This document shows, one piece after another, positions 1 to 9,238 of a stretch of DNA of 64,000 nucleotides. Position numbers and translations under genes: made by a program. The stretch's first letter is position 1. Each line of letters opens with the position of its first letter. A model generated the notes under the pieces. It was not told the DNA's origin, did not search any database, and worked only from the letters and a program-made list of their open reading frames with translations. The stretch comes from Cytophagales bacterium (GTDB lineage Bacteria > Bacteroidota > Bacteroidia > Cytophagales > Flammeovirgaceae), in the NCBI GenBank assembly GCA_025056215.1, contig JANWWC010000001.1, positions 806,001 through 870,000 of the forward strand. The letters run 5' to 3'.

Positions 1-1
1 A

Positions 2-1633
2 ATCAAAGAAGCAAATGAGTTTTACAGCGTTCTCCAAAAGAATATTCAAGACGAAGAACTCAAAAACATACAGCGTCAAGCCTATGCAGGCATGATTTGG
101 AGCAAACAACGATACTACTACAACGTAAACGAATGGATGAACGGAGACCCTGCTCTCCCTAAACCTCCAGAACATCGGAAATACATTCGCAACTACCATT
201 GGCAACATCTTTACAATGCTAACATTCTTTCGATGCCCGATAAATGGGAATATCCCTGGTACGCTGCATGGGATTTGGCTTTTCATTGTATTCCTTTAGC
301 AAGATTAGACCCAGAATTTGCAAAAAGACAACTCGTATTAATGCTGCGCGAATACTACATGCATCCTAATGGGCAAATACCCGCATATGAATGGAATTTT
401 GGCGATACTAATCCACCAGTACACGCATGGGGTGCTTGGAAAGTGTATTGTATCGATAAAGAAATGAATGGGAAAGGCGATACAGACTTTTTAAGTAAAG
501 TATTCCATAAATTGCTGATGAATTTCACGTGGTGGGTCAATCAAAAAGATGCTGAAGGAAACAACATTTTTGAAGGCGGTTTCCTAGGATTAGACAACAT
601 AGGCGTATTTGATAGAAGTAAGCCTTTGCCTACAGGGGGAACTATCGAACAAGCAGACGGCACAAGTTGGATGGCAATGTATTCCCTTAATATGCTGCGC
701 ATTGCTATTGAATTAGCCAAAGAAAAACCTTATTATCAAGAAACTGCTTCTAAATTTTTTGATCATTTCTTGAGAATAGCGGGTTCTTTAGCCAACCTAG
801 GAGGCTCTGGATTAGACCTCTGGGACGAAGAAGACGAATTCTATTACGATATTCTTCACCCTCCTCACGGAAAAAGCCATCGCCTAAAAGTGCGCTCTTT
901 AGTAGGATTAGTGCCGCTCTTTGCTGTAGAAACGCTTTCTCCATCCGAACTAGAAGGAATGCCTGACTTTCAACGGCGCTTAGAGTGGATGCTCAAACAC
1001 CGCCCTGACTTAGCCAAACTTATCTCAAGATGGCATGTTGTCGGGCATGGTGACTCGCATCTTTTAGCACTTTTGCGGTTGCATCGCCTTAAATGCATCC
1101 TTAGACACATGCTCGACGAAAATGAATTTTTATCGGAATATGGAATAAGAAGTTTGTCTCGTTATCATTTAGAACATCCTTATCGGTATTACATAGGCGA
1201 CCAGGTATGGGAAGTAAAATACGTGCCAGGAGACTCCGATTCAAGTATGTTCGGTGGAAATTCCAACTGGCGCGGTCCTATTTGGTTTCCTATGAATTTC
1301 CTGATTATTGAGTCTTTATTGCAGTACTACGAATACTATGGAGATTCCGTTCAAGTTCAATTCCCAACAGGCTCAGGAAATTTGTGTAATCTTAAAGAAG
1401 TAGCCATCGGAATTGCGAAACGCCTTATCAATATTTTTTTACCCAATGAGCAAGGTAAAAGACCTGTTCATGCAACAGATGAAGTGTATGCGACAGACCC
1501 GCATTTTAAACATTTAGTATTGTTCTACGAATACTTTCACGGCGATAATGGCAAAGGGCTAGGAGCCTCCCATCAAACAGGGTGGACAGGCTTAGTCGCT
1601 GAACTAATTCACTGGGTTTCTCAAAATAAGTAA
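2..1633 (+). CDS. GH63/MGH1-like glycosidase, 5' truncated by window edge
   Basis: The reading frame is open from base 2 to a TAA at 1631-1633, so this is the C-terminal 543 residues of a longer protein; the ATG at 92 is internal. The sequence has the pattern of the alpha/alpha-barrel catalytic domain of GH63-type enzymes (bacterial MGH1-like, relatives of mannosyl-oligosaccharide glucosidase). Marker stretches are WYAAWDLAFHCIPLA, IPAYEWNFGD, a GGNSNWRGPIWFP block and a C-terminal GLGASHQTGWTGLV block. Family knowledge: such enzymes hydrolyse alpha-linked glucosides or glucosylglycerate/mannosylglycerate-type substrates; the substrate here cannot be told. No signal peptide can be assessed because the N-terminus is missing. 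It precedes pyrD by 79 bp on the same strand with no functional link. Confidence 0.8.
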   Translation: MKEANEFYSVLQKNIQDEELKNIQRQAYAGMIWSKQRYYYNVNEWMNGDPALPKPPEHRKYIRNYHWQHLYNANILSMPDKWEYPWYAAWDLAFHCIPLARLDPEFAKRQLVLMLREYYMHPNGQIPAYEWNFGDTNPPVHAWGAWKVYCIDKEMNGKGDTDFLSKVFHKLLMNFTWWVNQKDAEGNNIFEGGFLGLDNIGVFDRSKPLPTGGTIEQADGTSWMAMYSLNMLRIAIELAKEKPYYQETASKFFDHFLRIAGSLANLGGSGLDLWDEEDEFYYDILHPPHGKSHRLKVRSLVGLVPLFAVETLSPSELEGMPDFQRRLEWMLKHRPDLAKLISRWHVVGHGDSHLLALLRLHRLKCILRHMLDENEFLSEYGIRSLSRYHLEHPYRYYIGDQVWEVKYVPGDSDSSMFGGNSNWRGPIWFPMNFLIIESLLQYYEYYGDSVQVQFPTGSGNLCNLKEVAIGIAKRLINIFLPNEQGKRPVHATDEVYATDPHFKHLVLFYEYFHGDNGKGLGASHQTGWTGLVAELIHWVSQNK

Positions 1634-1712
1634 GCATCAAAGAATAAATCTCGATTGCTTGTTGTTGCAAATTACTTCAATTATGTTAGCAAGTGAATTA
1701 ACTCTTTGAAAA

Positions 1713-2744
1713 ATGTGTTTATATTCTTCCGCATTGCGTTCTTTATTATTTTGTTTAGAACCTGAAACATCTCATTCGATAGCCTTACAATCTTTAAAAT
1801 GGAGCACATCAATTCCTTTCTTAAAGAAAGCAATACAAAAAAGATATACATTTTCTCACATCGGCTTAGAGCGAAAATTATGGGGAATTACATTTGTTAA
1901 CCCAATTGGATTAGCTGCAGGATTTGACAAAAATGCTTCTTACATAGACGAATTAGCATGTTTAGGATTTGGATTTATAGAAATCGGAACTGTAACACCT
2001 CGCCCTCAAGAAGGAAATCCTCCGCCGCGATTATTTCGACTTGCTGAAGATTACGCTCTTGTTAATCGCATGGGTTTTAACAATGACGGAGTAGACGCCG
2101 TTGCAAAAAGATTACAAAAAAGAAAATCATCCATTGTGATAGGAGGAAATATTGGCAAAAACAAATCTACTCCCAACGAATACGCCTCTCAAGATTATTT
2201 AACCTGTTTTGAAAAATTATTTGATCATGTAGATTATTTTGCGATAAATGTAAGTTCGCCAAATACACCGCAGTTGCGGCAACTCCAAGATAAAGAACCT
2301 CTTACCCGCTTGCTTTCTACTTTGCAAGAAGCTAATCAAAAGAAAACTCGCTCAAAACCTCTTTTGCTTAAAATCGCACCTGATATTACATCAGAACAAC
2401 TCGAAGAAATTGCAGAAATCGTGATTCAAACGCAATTCAACGGCGTGATTGCCACTAACACTACTATTAGCAGAGAAAATTTGAAAACTTCAAAATCTAG
2501 AATCGAATCCATCGGAAGCGGAGGACTGAGTGGAAAGCCTCTTACAGCAAAATCTACAGACGTCATTCGTTTATTAGAGCAAAAATCTTGCGGAAAATTT
2601 GATATTGTTGGCGTAGGAGGTATCTTTTCGCCAGAAGACGCCCGAGAAAAAATACGCGCTGGTGCTAAACTTATTCAACTCTATACAGGATTTGTCTACC
2701 AAGGGCCCTCTTTGCCTTCTTCAATTGCTCGCAATCTCATTTAA
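1713..2744 (+). CDS. pyrD: Dihydroorotate dehydrogenase (quinone), class 2
   Basis: 343 residues, the usual length for class 2 enzymes, which oxidise dihydroorotate to orotate at the inner membrane and pass electrons to quinone (fourth step of UMP synthesis). The N-terminal helix (about residues 1-40) is the membrane/quinone-binding segment that separates class 2 from class 1. Visible family blocks are NPIGLAAGFDKN, GFIEIGTVTPRPQ, NRMGFNNDG, the NVSSPNTPQLRQLQ active-site loop with catalytic Ser, TNTT, GGLSGKPL and the FMN-phosphate site GVGGIFSPEDA. The ATG at 1713 gives the full N-terminal helix. No operon partners: 79 bp behind a glycosidase and followed by a 329-bp gap. Confidence 0.95.
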   Translation: MCLYSSALRSLLFCLEPETSHSIALQSLKWSTSIPFLKKAIQKRYTFSHIGLERKLWGITFVNPIGLAAGFDKNASYIDELACLGFGFIEIGTVTPRPQEGNPPPRLFRLAEDYALVNRMGFNNDGVDAVAKRLQKRKSSIVIGGNIGKNKSTPNEYASQDYLTCFEKLFDHVDYFAINVSSPNTPQLRQLQDKEPLTRLLSTLQEANQKKTRSKPLLLKIAPDITSEQLEEIAEIVIQTQFNGVIATNTTISRENLKTSKSRIESIGSGGLSGKPLTAKSTDVIRLLEQKSCGKFDIVGVGGIFSPEDAREKIRAGAKLIQLYTGFVYQGPSLPSSIARNLI

Positions 2745-3073
2745 TGTAGTACAGTTATATATGGATTCAAATGATTTCAAAAACATACTTCACAACTTGC
2801 AAACTTTTTGATAAATAAGCGAGAAAATTCTGAGATCTTGCTTGTTAAGTAAAATAGCATGCGCAAGTTCGGCATATAAACCGTAATGACCATTATTCTA
2901 CAAAATAAGATTTACTCTCTAAGCAAGAACCCACTTAAGCAACTTGAAAAATACTTTGTTGATGACTAAAAAATAAGAAAATCTTCCATTTTCATATTTT
3001 TCTTGCTAATAGCATCTAAAACCTTTCGGATCAACAGAAAGTCTTTTTACAAAATTGGAAAAAACTAAGACTC
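2745..3073. other. Intergenic region, 329 bp, nothing recognised
   Basis: AT-rich spacer between pyrD and the cobalamin adenosyltransferase gene. No ORF with a plausible start and length, no tRNA cloverleaf and no convincing hairpin with a T-run were found. No exact TAnnTTTG promoter element is seen just before the downstream ATG, though promoters for that gene presumably lie here. Confidence 0.5.
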
Positions 3074-3628
3074 ATGAAAATTTATACAAAAACAGGCGAT
3101 GATGGAACAACCTCTCTTTATGGAGGAAGGCGCGTATCAAAATCCGATTTGCAAATCGAATCTTTCGGAACTATTGACGAACTCAATTGCTACATAGGAC
3201 TTATTGCCGATACAGACCATAACACGCAAAGAGTAGCTTTTTTAAGAAATATTCAATCTTCTTTGTTTGACATAGGAGCTATTTTAGCAGCTGACGCATC
3301 CAAACCGCACCTCAAACTTCCTCAACTCCAGCCTAATGAGATAGCTCTCTTAGAACAAAACATCGACCAAATGACAGAGGAATTGCCTGTTCAACGATAT
3401 TTTATCCTTCCTGGAGGACATCCCACAGTTTCTTATTGCCATTTAGCGCGCACCGTTTGCAGAAGAGCCGAAAGAACTATTGTAGCCTTAAGAGAACACG
3501 GAGGAAATGTCCCCGACATAATTTTACAATACATCAACCGACTATCCGATTACTTGTTTGTTTTAGCAAGATACAAAGGCAAAGAAGCTAATGTAGAAGA
3601 AATTTATTGGATCCCTAAAAAAGAATAA
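3074..3628 (+). CDS. Cob(I)yrinic acid a,c-diamide adenosyltransferase, PduO type
   Basis: 184 residues, typical of the PduO-type ATP:cob(I)alamin adenosyltransferases, which transfer the 5'-deoxyadenosyl group from ATP to cob(I)alamin. Diagnostic segments are the N-terminal ATP-binding stretch IYTKTGDDGTTSLYGG, the FGTIDELN block, the RRAER motif and the C-terminal NRLSDYLFVLAR signature. Start ATG 3074 places the conserved KIYTKTGD at the very N-terminus, as in characterised members. It is a trimeric soluble enzyme in the known cases. No other cobalamin genes are in the window, which fits a salvage or cofactor-activation role. It stands alone between pyrD and asnB. Confidence 0.93.
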   Translation: MKIYTKTGDDGTTSLYGGRRVSKSDLQIESFGTIDELNCYIGLIADTDHNTQRVAFLRNIQSSLFDIGAILAADASKPHLKLPQLQPNEIALLEQNIDQMTEELPVQRYFILPGGHPTVSYCHLARTVCRRAERTIVALREHGGNVPDIILQYINRLSDYLFVLARYKGKEANVEEIYWIPKKE

Positions 3629-3737
3629 TCCTTTTACTAAGAAATCGAACGAAAAGCTCTTTAGTTTTTGAAAAACGCTTTGGAAGCTATCAGTAAAAAC
3701 AAGAATTTTGAACAAATAGAATTATCACAAAAATTTT

Positions 3738-5603
3738 ATGTGCGGCATTGCTGGCTTTTTTGCAGCTTCTTTATCGAGTGAGCACTTAAAAAAAATGACT
3801 GACGCGATTGCGCATCGAGGTCCTGATGCAGAAGGCTTTTTTATAGATACCTCTGCGGGAGTAGCTCTCGGACATCGCAGGTTAAGCATTTTAGATTTAT
3901 CTAGTGCAGCAAACCAGCCTTTTTTTTCTCAATGCGGTCGATATGTATGTATTTTTAATGGAGAAGTCTATAACTATAGAGAAATCGCACGTGAACTAGA
4001 TATAAAATTGCGCACTACCTCCGATACAGAAGTAATCGTAGAGATGTTCGCAAAGTTTGGAGTTACTTGCGTAGAACGCTTCAATGGCATGTTTGCAATC
4101 GTAATTTACGACCAAAAGACTCAAACACTTTACTTCTTTAGAGATCGTTTGGGCATCAAGCCTATTTACTATATTCATCAAAGAGAAGAAATCATCTTTG
4201 CCTCTGAAATTAAAGCTATAACAGCCTTAAAACCATCGCTTACCTTAGACAAAACAGCTATTGCCAATTTCTTGTACTTAGGATATTTCCCCGAATTTCA
4301 AACCATATATCAAGAAATTCATAAATTTCCAGCAGGATACTATGGCATATTTTGCAAAGGACGCTTTGATATAAAACCTTATTGGCAAGCTGAAAAACGC
4401 ATTTATCAAAAACCGCTTTCAAATGAGGTAGAAGCTAAAAAGCAATTCAAACAACTTCTCGAAAGCTCTGTCGCTTATCGCATGATTAGCGACGTACCTT
4501 TTGGCGCTTTTTTAAGTGGCGGAACAGACTCCAGTTTAGTAACAGCAGTAGCACAACATATTTCAGAACAGCCTATCAAAACATTTTCTATTGGGTTTAA
4601 AGAAGCTAAATTTAACGAAAGAGAATATGCGCGCTCAGTTGCTAACTACCTACACACAGAACACTACGAATTTGAATTATCAGAGGAAGAAGCAGTCGGG
4701 CAAGCAGAGCAAATCTTGTATTACTACGATATTCCTTTTGCAGACTCATCAGCTTTTTCCACACTACTAGTTTCAAAAGTAACTAAAGAAAAGGTGACAG
4801 TAGCACTCTCAGGCGATGGAGGAGACGAACTTTTTTTAGGATACGGAATGTACACTTGGGCTAAACGCTTACATCATCCGTTGGTGCGCTTGATGCGTCC
4901 GTTGCTCATCAAAATTTTAAAGAATTTGAACGACAACCGCGCGCGTCGCGCAGCTCTTGTGCTCGATTATCCTTCTGAAAAGCGTCTGAAAAGCCACATT
5001 TTTTCACAAGAACAATATTACTTCTCTGAAAAAGAAATTGCACAACTTCTCATGCCCGATTTTTTAGCTAGTATAGTATTAGACGAAAATAGCTATATTC
5101 CTACCGATTGGAAGCCAGCCGAAAAACAATCTTTATTCGATATTAAAAACTATCTCAAAGACGATTTATTAGTAAAGGTAGACATTGCTTCCATGGCATA
5201 TGCATTAGAAGTCCGCGTGCCGCTGTTAGATTATAGAATTGTAGAATTTGCTCTTAATTTAGATGAATCTCTCAAAATTCGAAATGGCATTCAAAAATAC
5301 CTTCTCAAACAAACACTTTACGACTATTTACCTCAGCAATTCTTTGAACGACCTAAGTGGGGATTTGGCGTTCCTCTCATATCCTGGCTTAAGAATCAAT
5401 TAAAAGGAATTGTTATGCACTATTTATCAGAAGAAAACGTAATAGCTTGTGGAGCGGTACGATATCATATTGTCAAAAATCTTTTAGAAAGGTATTTCAA
5501 AGGAGAAGACTATCTTTATAATCGAATTTGGGTATTAGTGCTTCTTCATCAATTTTTGATTCGACACAAACAGACGCAAAAAACTAATAACGCTCTGTTT
5601 TGA
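3738..5603 (+). CDS. asnB: Asparagine synthase (glutamine-hydrolysing)
   Basis: 621 residues. The N-terminal class II glutamine amidotransferase domain (about 1-200) begins with the catalytic Cys2 in MCGIAGFF, followed by IAHRGPDAEG and GHRRLSILDL. The C-terminal synthetase domain (about 220-600) carries the PP-loop LSGGTDSSLV, ALSGDGGDELFLGY and RVPLLDY. It converts aspartate, glutamine and ATP to asparagine. The Cys2 requirement fixes the start at 3738. Its 3' end overlaps the convergent repeat-protein gene by 20 bp. Some paralogues of this family act in cell-surface polysaccharide clusters, but no such cluster is present here, so ordinary asparagine synthesis is the simplest reading. The window also carries asnS. 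Confidence 0.93.
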   Translation: MCGIAGFFAASLSSEHLKKMTDAIAHRGPDAEGFFIDTSAGVALGHRRLSILDLSSAANQPFFSQCGRYVCIFNGEVYNYREIARELDIKLRTTSDTEVIVEMFAKFGVTCVERFNGMFAIVIYDQKTQTLYFFRDRLGIKPIYYIHQREEIIFASEIKAITALKPSLTLDKTAIANFLYLGYFPEFQTIYQEIHKFPAGYYGIFCKGRFDIKPYWQAEKRIYQKPLSNEVEAKKQFKQLLESSVAYRMISDVPFGAFLSGGTDSSLVTAVAQHISEQPIKTFSIGFKEAKFNEREYARSVANYLHTEHYEFELSEEEAVGQAEQILYYYDIPFADSSAFSTLLVSKVTKEKVTVALSGDGGDELFLGYGMYTWAKRLHHPLVRLMRPLLIKILKNLNDNRARRAALVLDYPSEKRLKSHIFSQEQYYFSEKEIAQLLMPDFLASIVLDENSYIPTDWKPAEKQSLFDIKNYLKDDLLVKVDIASMAYALEVRVPLLDYRIVEFALNLDESLKIRNGIQKYLLKQTLYDYLPQQFFERPKWGFGVPLISWLKNQLKGIVMHYLSEENVIACGAVRYHIVKNLLERYFKGEDYLYNRIWVLVLLHQFLIRHKQTQKTNNALF

Positions 5604-7308
5604 ATTTGATTTCTTTTGATGTTCGATTCCCTAATTTGTCGACAGCACTTACCATAATGGTGTATTCTTTTCCCTTTTCAAACCCAAAAATAATACCATT
5701 ATAGATTTGTTCTTTTCCTCCATTAATAGAGTATCGAATGTTTTCGCACCCTACCATCCAATCTGTAGCAGCTAAATACAAATTAGTATATGCTGGAAAA
5801 ACATCTACTCCATTTTCTTGCCGATTAGGCTTGATACTAAAGTGGTGATAAATTTCGGGTCCATCATTATCTACAATAAACATAAACTTATCTATATTCC
5901 GATTATTAACATTGTCATAGCCAAAATAATCTATTTTATACAATCCCGATTGTGGAATACTAAAAGGCTCGGAGTAAAGTGTTTCTTCTTGCTGATCGTT
6001 GATGCTGTAAGTAATTTTTTGCAATCCAGACTCTGGGTCTTCAGCTATTAAGCGAATCTTAGTAAGGCTATTAATAAAAATTGTATCACCTTTCTGAAAT
6101 TTAGGTCCGTTGTAGAGATGACCCATGGTAGGACCTGTTAAATCTACATAAACTGTACTTACATTATGCCTGTACTCTTCGTAGCGGCTGTAACGGTTTC
6201 CGGCTCCTTCGTTGCTCATATTATCGAGTGCATAATAACGCACTACGTGCAAACCTGCCTTGTTGGGTAGATAAAAAGGTTCGGTATAGGTTTGATATTC
6301 TCCTCCGTCAATAGAATAGAGTACTTCTTTGATTCCTGATTTATTATCTACTGCAGTTAGCTTGAGCTTGGTACGCCCTGAGAAATATACGCGATCGTTT
6401 ACGATAAATTTATCGCCCAACACATCAGCCGACATAATAGGAGCTGTTTTGTCTAAATAAAACTTGTAAGATTGCATTTCTTCTTGGTTTTGAACATTGT
6501 CGATTGAATACCAATAAAGCGTATGTTCTCCGTCGGGTAAATAACTAAAATTGATGTTGCCTCCCGTGTAAAGTTTTTCTGGTTCATCGTTTAGCTTATA
6601 GTAGGTGCGAGCTACACCCGAAATCGAATCTGTGGGAGTAAGATAAATTTTCGTACTTGTACTGATAATATAGCCTTGTGCGATTCCTACAATATTATAA
6701 TAAGTTTTAGGCGCTGATAAATCCACAATAAACTTGCTGCTTTTGGGTTTTTCAGCATTTCCGACATTATCTACAGCATAAAACTGAATATTTTGCTCTC
6801 CTTCTGTTTGCATATCGAACTCGCCTTTGTAAGGAGCATATTCTTCTCCCGTAACAGAAACATATAATTGATTAACACCTGACATCTCATCTTTTGTTTG
6901 GAGCCTGATTCTAAGCCCTTTGCCAAAATACGTAGTGGTTCCTTTTACAAACACGGGAGCATTCAGATGCGAAATAGAGGAAACAGGCGCAATTCCATCA
7001 GCATACACTACATAGTTCTCGGTATTTTGATGCAGATCGTCAAAGTGTCGAATAAAGTGCTTGCCGTGCCCGTCTAAATAGATAGGTCTGAGTTCATTTT
7101 TTTTCAATGGACTGTCATCAGGTGAGACTTTAATAGGAGGTCCATCAGGTGTATGCGAAAAATACACGTATAGAGGCAGGTCTGCTTGTTGGTAATATCT
7201 GTTTAAAGAATCTACATAAGACCCTTTAGGATGCTCTTTGGGAGTTTGTGCTATTAGCAAGTTAAAAAGTAAAAGAAAAGTTAAAATAAGAAAGCATTTG
7301 GTTTGCAT
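5584..7308 (-). CDS. Secreted Ig-like/OmpL47-type repeat protein
   Basis: 574 residues with an N-terminal signal peptide ending near LLIAQ. From about residue 100 to the end it consists of about five related units of roughly 85-95 residues. Each has a pattern like SGIKEVLYSIDGGEYQTY, then a phrase ending YYALDNMSNE, then a D-x-T/S-A/G-P linker. This matches the OmpL47-type/Ig-like beta-sandwich repeats of bacterial surface proteins, which usually bind ligands or serve as spacers. No enzymatic domain or T9SS C-terminal domain is seen. The start ATG lies 5 bp after the stop of the upstream SpoIIE-type phosphatase gene, so the two are probably co-transcribed. Its 3' end overlaps asnB by 20 bp, tail to tail. 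Function unknown; surface exposure is inferred. Confidence 0.75.
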   Translation of the reverse strand: MQTKCFLILTFLLLFNLLIAQTPKEHPKGSYVDSLNRYYQQADLPLYVYFSHTPDGPPIKVSPDDSPLKKNELRPIYLDGHGKHFIRHFDDLHQNTENYVVYADGIAPVSSISHLNAPVFVKGTTTYFGKGLRIRLQTKDEMSGVNQLYVSVTGEEYAPYKGEFDMQTEGEQNIQFYAVDNVGNAEKPKSSKFIVDLSAPKTYYNIVGIAQGYIISTSTKIYLTPTDSISGVARTYYKLNDEPEKLYTGGNINFSYLPDGEHTLYWYSIDNVQNQEEMQSYKFYLDKTAPIMSADVLGDKFIVNDRVYFSGRTKLKLTAVDNKSGIKEVLYSIDGGEYQTYTEPFYLPNKAGLHVVRYYALDNMSNEGAGNRYSRYEEYRHNVSTVYVDLTGPTMGHLYNGPKFQKGDTIFINSLTKIRLIAEDPESGLQKITYSINDQQEETLYSEPFSIPQSGLYKIDYFGYDNVNNRNIDKFMFIVDNDGPEIYHHFSIKPNRQENGVDVFPAYTNLYLAATDWMVGCENIRYSINGGKEQIYNGIIFGFEKGKEYTIMVSAVDKLGNRTSKEIKFKTERY

Positions 7309-7313
7309 ATCAA

Positions 7314-9173
7314 CTATACTTTTATGCCCATTACTAAAATATCATCTACCTGATATCCATCTTTCATCCAATCCAAAAGAGTTCTTTCGAGTTGCTGAAG
7401 TTGTTCTTGAGAAGAAAGACAACTATTTTGAAGTAAAAGTTCTTTGAAACGGCGCCGCATAAATTTTTTGCCTTCAGGACCTCCAAACTGGTCTTCATAA
7501 CCATCGGAAAAAAGATAAATCCAAGAAATATTTTCTATCGGAACTGAGTGGAGTGTAAACTTAGCATTTTTGCGACTTTCTAGCTCTTCCCCGATAGAGT
7601 TTCTATCTCCTTTTATTTCTATCATTTCTCCATTTTTCACATACCACACTGGATTCTTAGCTCCTGCAAATTCTAAAAGCTTTCGTTTTCTATCAATGCG
7701 AATCAGGGCTACATCCATTCCATCGCGCACTCGCGTATTGTCTGTTTGTAGGTTATTGATAATTCCCTGATGAAGCTTTTCAAGAATTTTTTCAGGAGAC
7801 AAAATATTCTGAGACACAATTTGGTTGAGCAAATTACAGCCAATCATGCTCATGAGAGCGCCTGGGACCCCGTGCCCTGTACAATCTACAGCGGCAAAAA
7901 GCATGTCTTTTTTAGGAGTAATTTCATAAAACCAATAAAAATCACCGCTTACAATGTCGCGCGGTCGAAAAAAGATAAAAGACTCAGGAGCTAACTTTTT
8001 GATATTCTCTACATCTGTCAGCACAGCATTTTGAATGCGGCGCGCATAACTGATACTATCAGTAATATCCTCGTTTTTTTTCCGAATAATTTCAAAAGCG
8101 TGTTCTAGTTCTGCTTTTTGATGCAATATTTTTTCGCGTTGTTCTAAAATTTCAGCATTTTGTGCAGCTAATTGCGCATTGGTTCTTTGTTTTTCTTTGT
8201 AATTTCGATAAAGGATAAAACTAAAAATTCCCACCACTATAAAGCCTACTATAAAAATATTCCGAATCGTATTAGCGAACTTAATTTGCATTTGAGCTTC
8301 TTGTTGTTGGCGTTGTGTTTCCATACGAGCAATTTCTTTTTCGCGCTCCATAAGAGCAATAATAAGCTCTTGTTTTGTTTTACTTTCCAATAATTCTCTA
8401 TTAGCAGAATCAATTTCAGAAATTTTAACTTGCTGCTGCTGAATCATCTGATTTTTTACCAGCAATTCGAGTTCTTTGTTTTTCTTTTCAGCTTCAAGGA
8501 GTTCGGCGCGCAAGCGGGCTTCTTCGGCTGTTTCTCTTAACTTAGCTTCTTTAGTGCGCTGAACCATTTCATGAAAACTCCTATAAAGATTAAAATAATG
8601 GATAGAGCGCTCTACATTCCCAGCTTTTTCATAAGTTTCAGAAAGCATTCCATAACAAGATTTCATTTGGTCAGCATCGTTCATCTCTCGCGCCAAAGAA
8701 AGAGCATCTTCCAAATAAGTAGCAGCTTCATTGTATCTTTTCAGATTGTTTAATACTACAGCAATATTAATATTTGCCGAAATGATGCTTACTTTATCAG
8801 TTCCTTTTTTGCGATATTCCAACACTCTTTTGAAATATTCATACGATTTTTCGTACTCTCCCATATCGGCGTAAATCATGGCTAAATTAGAATTGATGCC
8901 CGTAGCGCCATGCAAATTATTAATGCTCATGTTAAGTTCTAAGGAGCGCTCGAAAATACTAATAGCTTTATCATATTCTTTTTGCTCCCAATATATCGTA
9001 GCGGCTTGGTTGAGGAAACGGCTCGCCTCTTTTTTATCGCCTAGTTTTTCTTTTTCTGCTGCAATTGCAAGGCACTCTTCTATGCCTAACTTTTTATTGT
9101 TGTAGTATAGTTCTTCTTGAGCAAATACTCTGCGAGTTGAACACAACAAAAAGAAAATCAATATATAATACAT
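7314..9173 (-). CDS. TPR and SpoIIE-type (PP2C-like) Ser/Thr phosphatase membrane protein
   Basis: 619 residues from the ATG at 9173; an upstream in-frame ATG at 9314 would run into hemW and hide the signal peptide, so it is rejected. Order: signal peptide (about 1-19, ending VFAQ), a set of tetratricopeptide repeats (about 30-210), coiled coil rich in E/K/Q/R, one transmembrane helix (about 303-322, IFIVGFIVVGIFSFILY), a second coiled coil, then a SpoIIE/PP2C-like phosphatase domain (about 400-619). The phosphatase domain shows SGDFYWF, AAVDCTGHGVPGALMSMIG, DGMDVALI and LFSDGYEDQFGG, including the metal-binding Asp residues. Known Bacteroidota proteins of this architecture are thought to sense periplasmic signals and act on partner-switching or other phosphoproteins; the partner here is unknown. 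Likely co-transcribed with the repeat protein 5 bp downstream. Confidence 0.85.
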   Translation of the reverse strand: MYYILIFFLLCSTRRVFAQEELYYNNKKLGIEECLAIAAEKEKLGDKKEASRFLNQAATIYWEQKEYDKAISIFERSLELNMSINNLHGATGINSNLAMIYADMGEYEKSYEYFKRVLEYRKKGTDKVSIISANINIAVVLNNLKRYNEAATYLEDALSLAREMNDADQMKSCYGMLSETYEKAGNVERSIHYFNLYRSFHEMVQRTKEAKLRETAEEARLRAELLEAEKKNKELELLVKNQMIQQQQVKISEIDSANRELLESKTKQELIIALMEREKEIARMETQRQQQEAQMQIKFANTIRNIFIVGFIVVGIFSFILYRNYKEKQRTNAQLAAQNAEILEQREKILHQKAELEHAFEIIRKKNEDITDSISYARRIQNAVLTDVENIKKLAPESFIFFRPRDIVSGDFYWFYEITPKKDMLFAAVDCTGHGVPGALMSMIGCNLLNQIVSQNILSPEKILEKLHQGIINNLQTDNTRVRDGMDVALIRIDRKRKLLEFAGAKNPVWYVKNGEMIEIKGDRNSIGEELESRKNAKFTLHSVPIENISWIYLFSDGYEDQFGGPEGKKFMRRRFKELLLQNSCLSSQEQLQQLERTLLDWMKDGYQVDDILVMGIKV

Positions 9174-9238
9174 AAAACTATTTCTATCTTCACAAAAATA
9201 AAGGAATTTGCTTTTTCGAAACAAAATTTGCTCAAAAA

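Noticed and set aside
2745-3073. tRNA or small RNA in the long pyrD-downstream gap
   Set aside because: No cloverleaf and no stable hairpin with T-run could be identified by eye.
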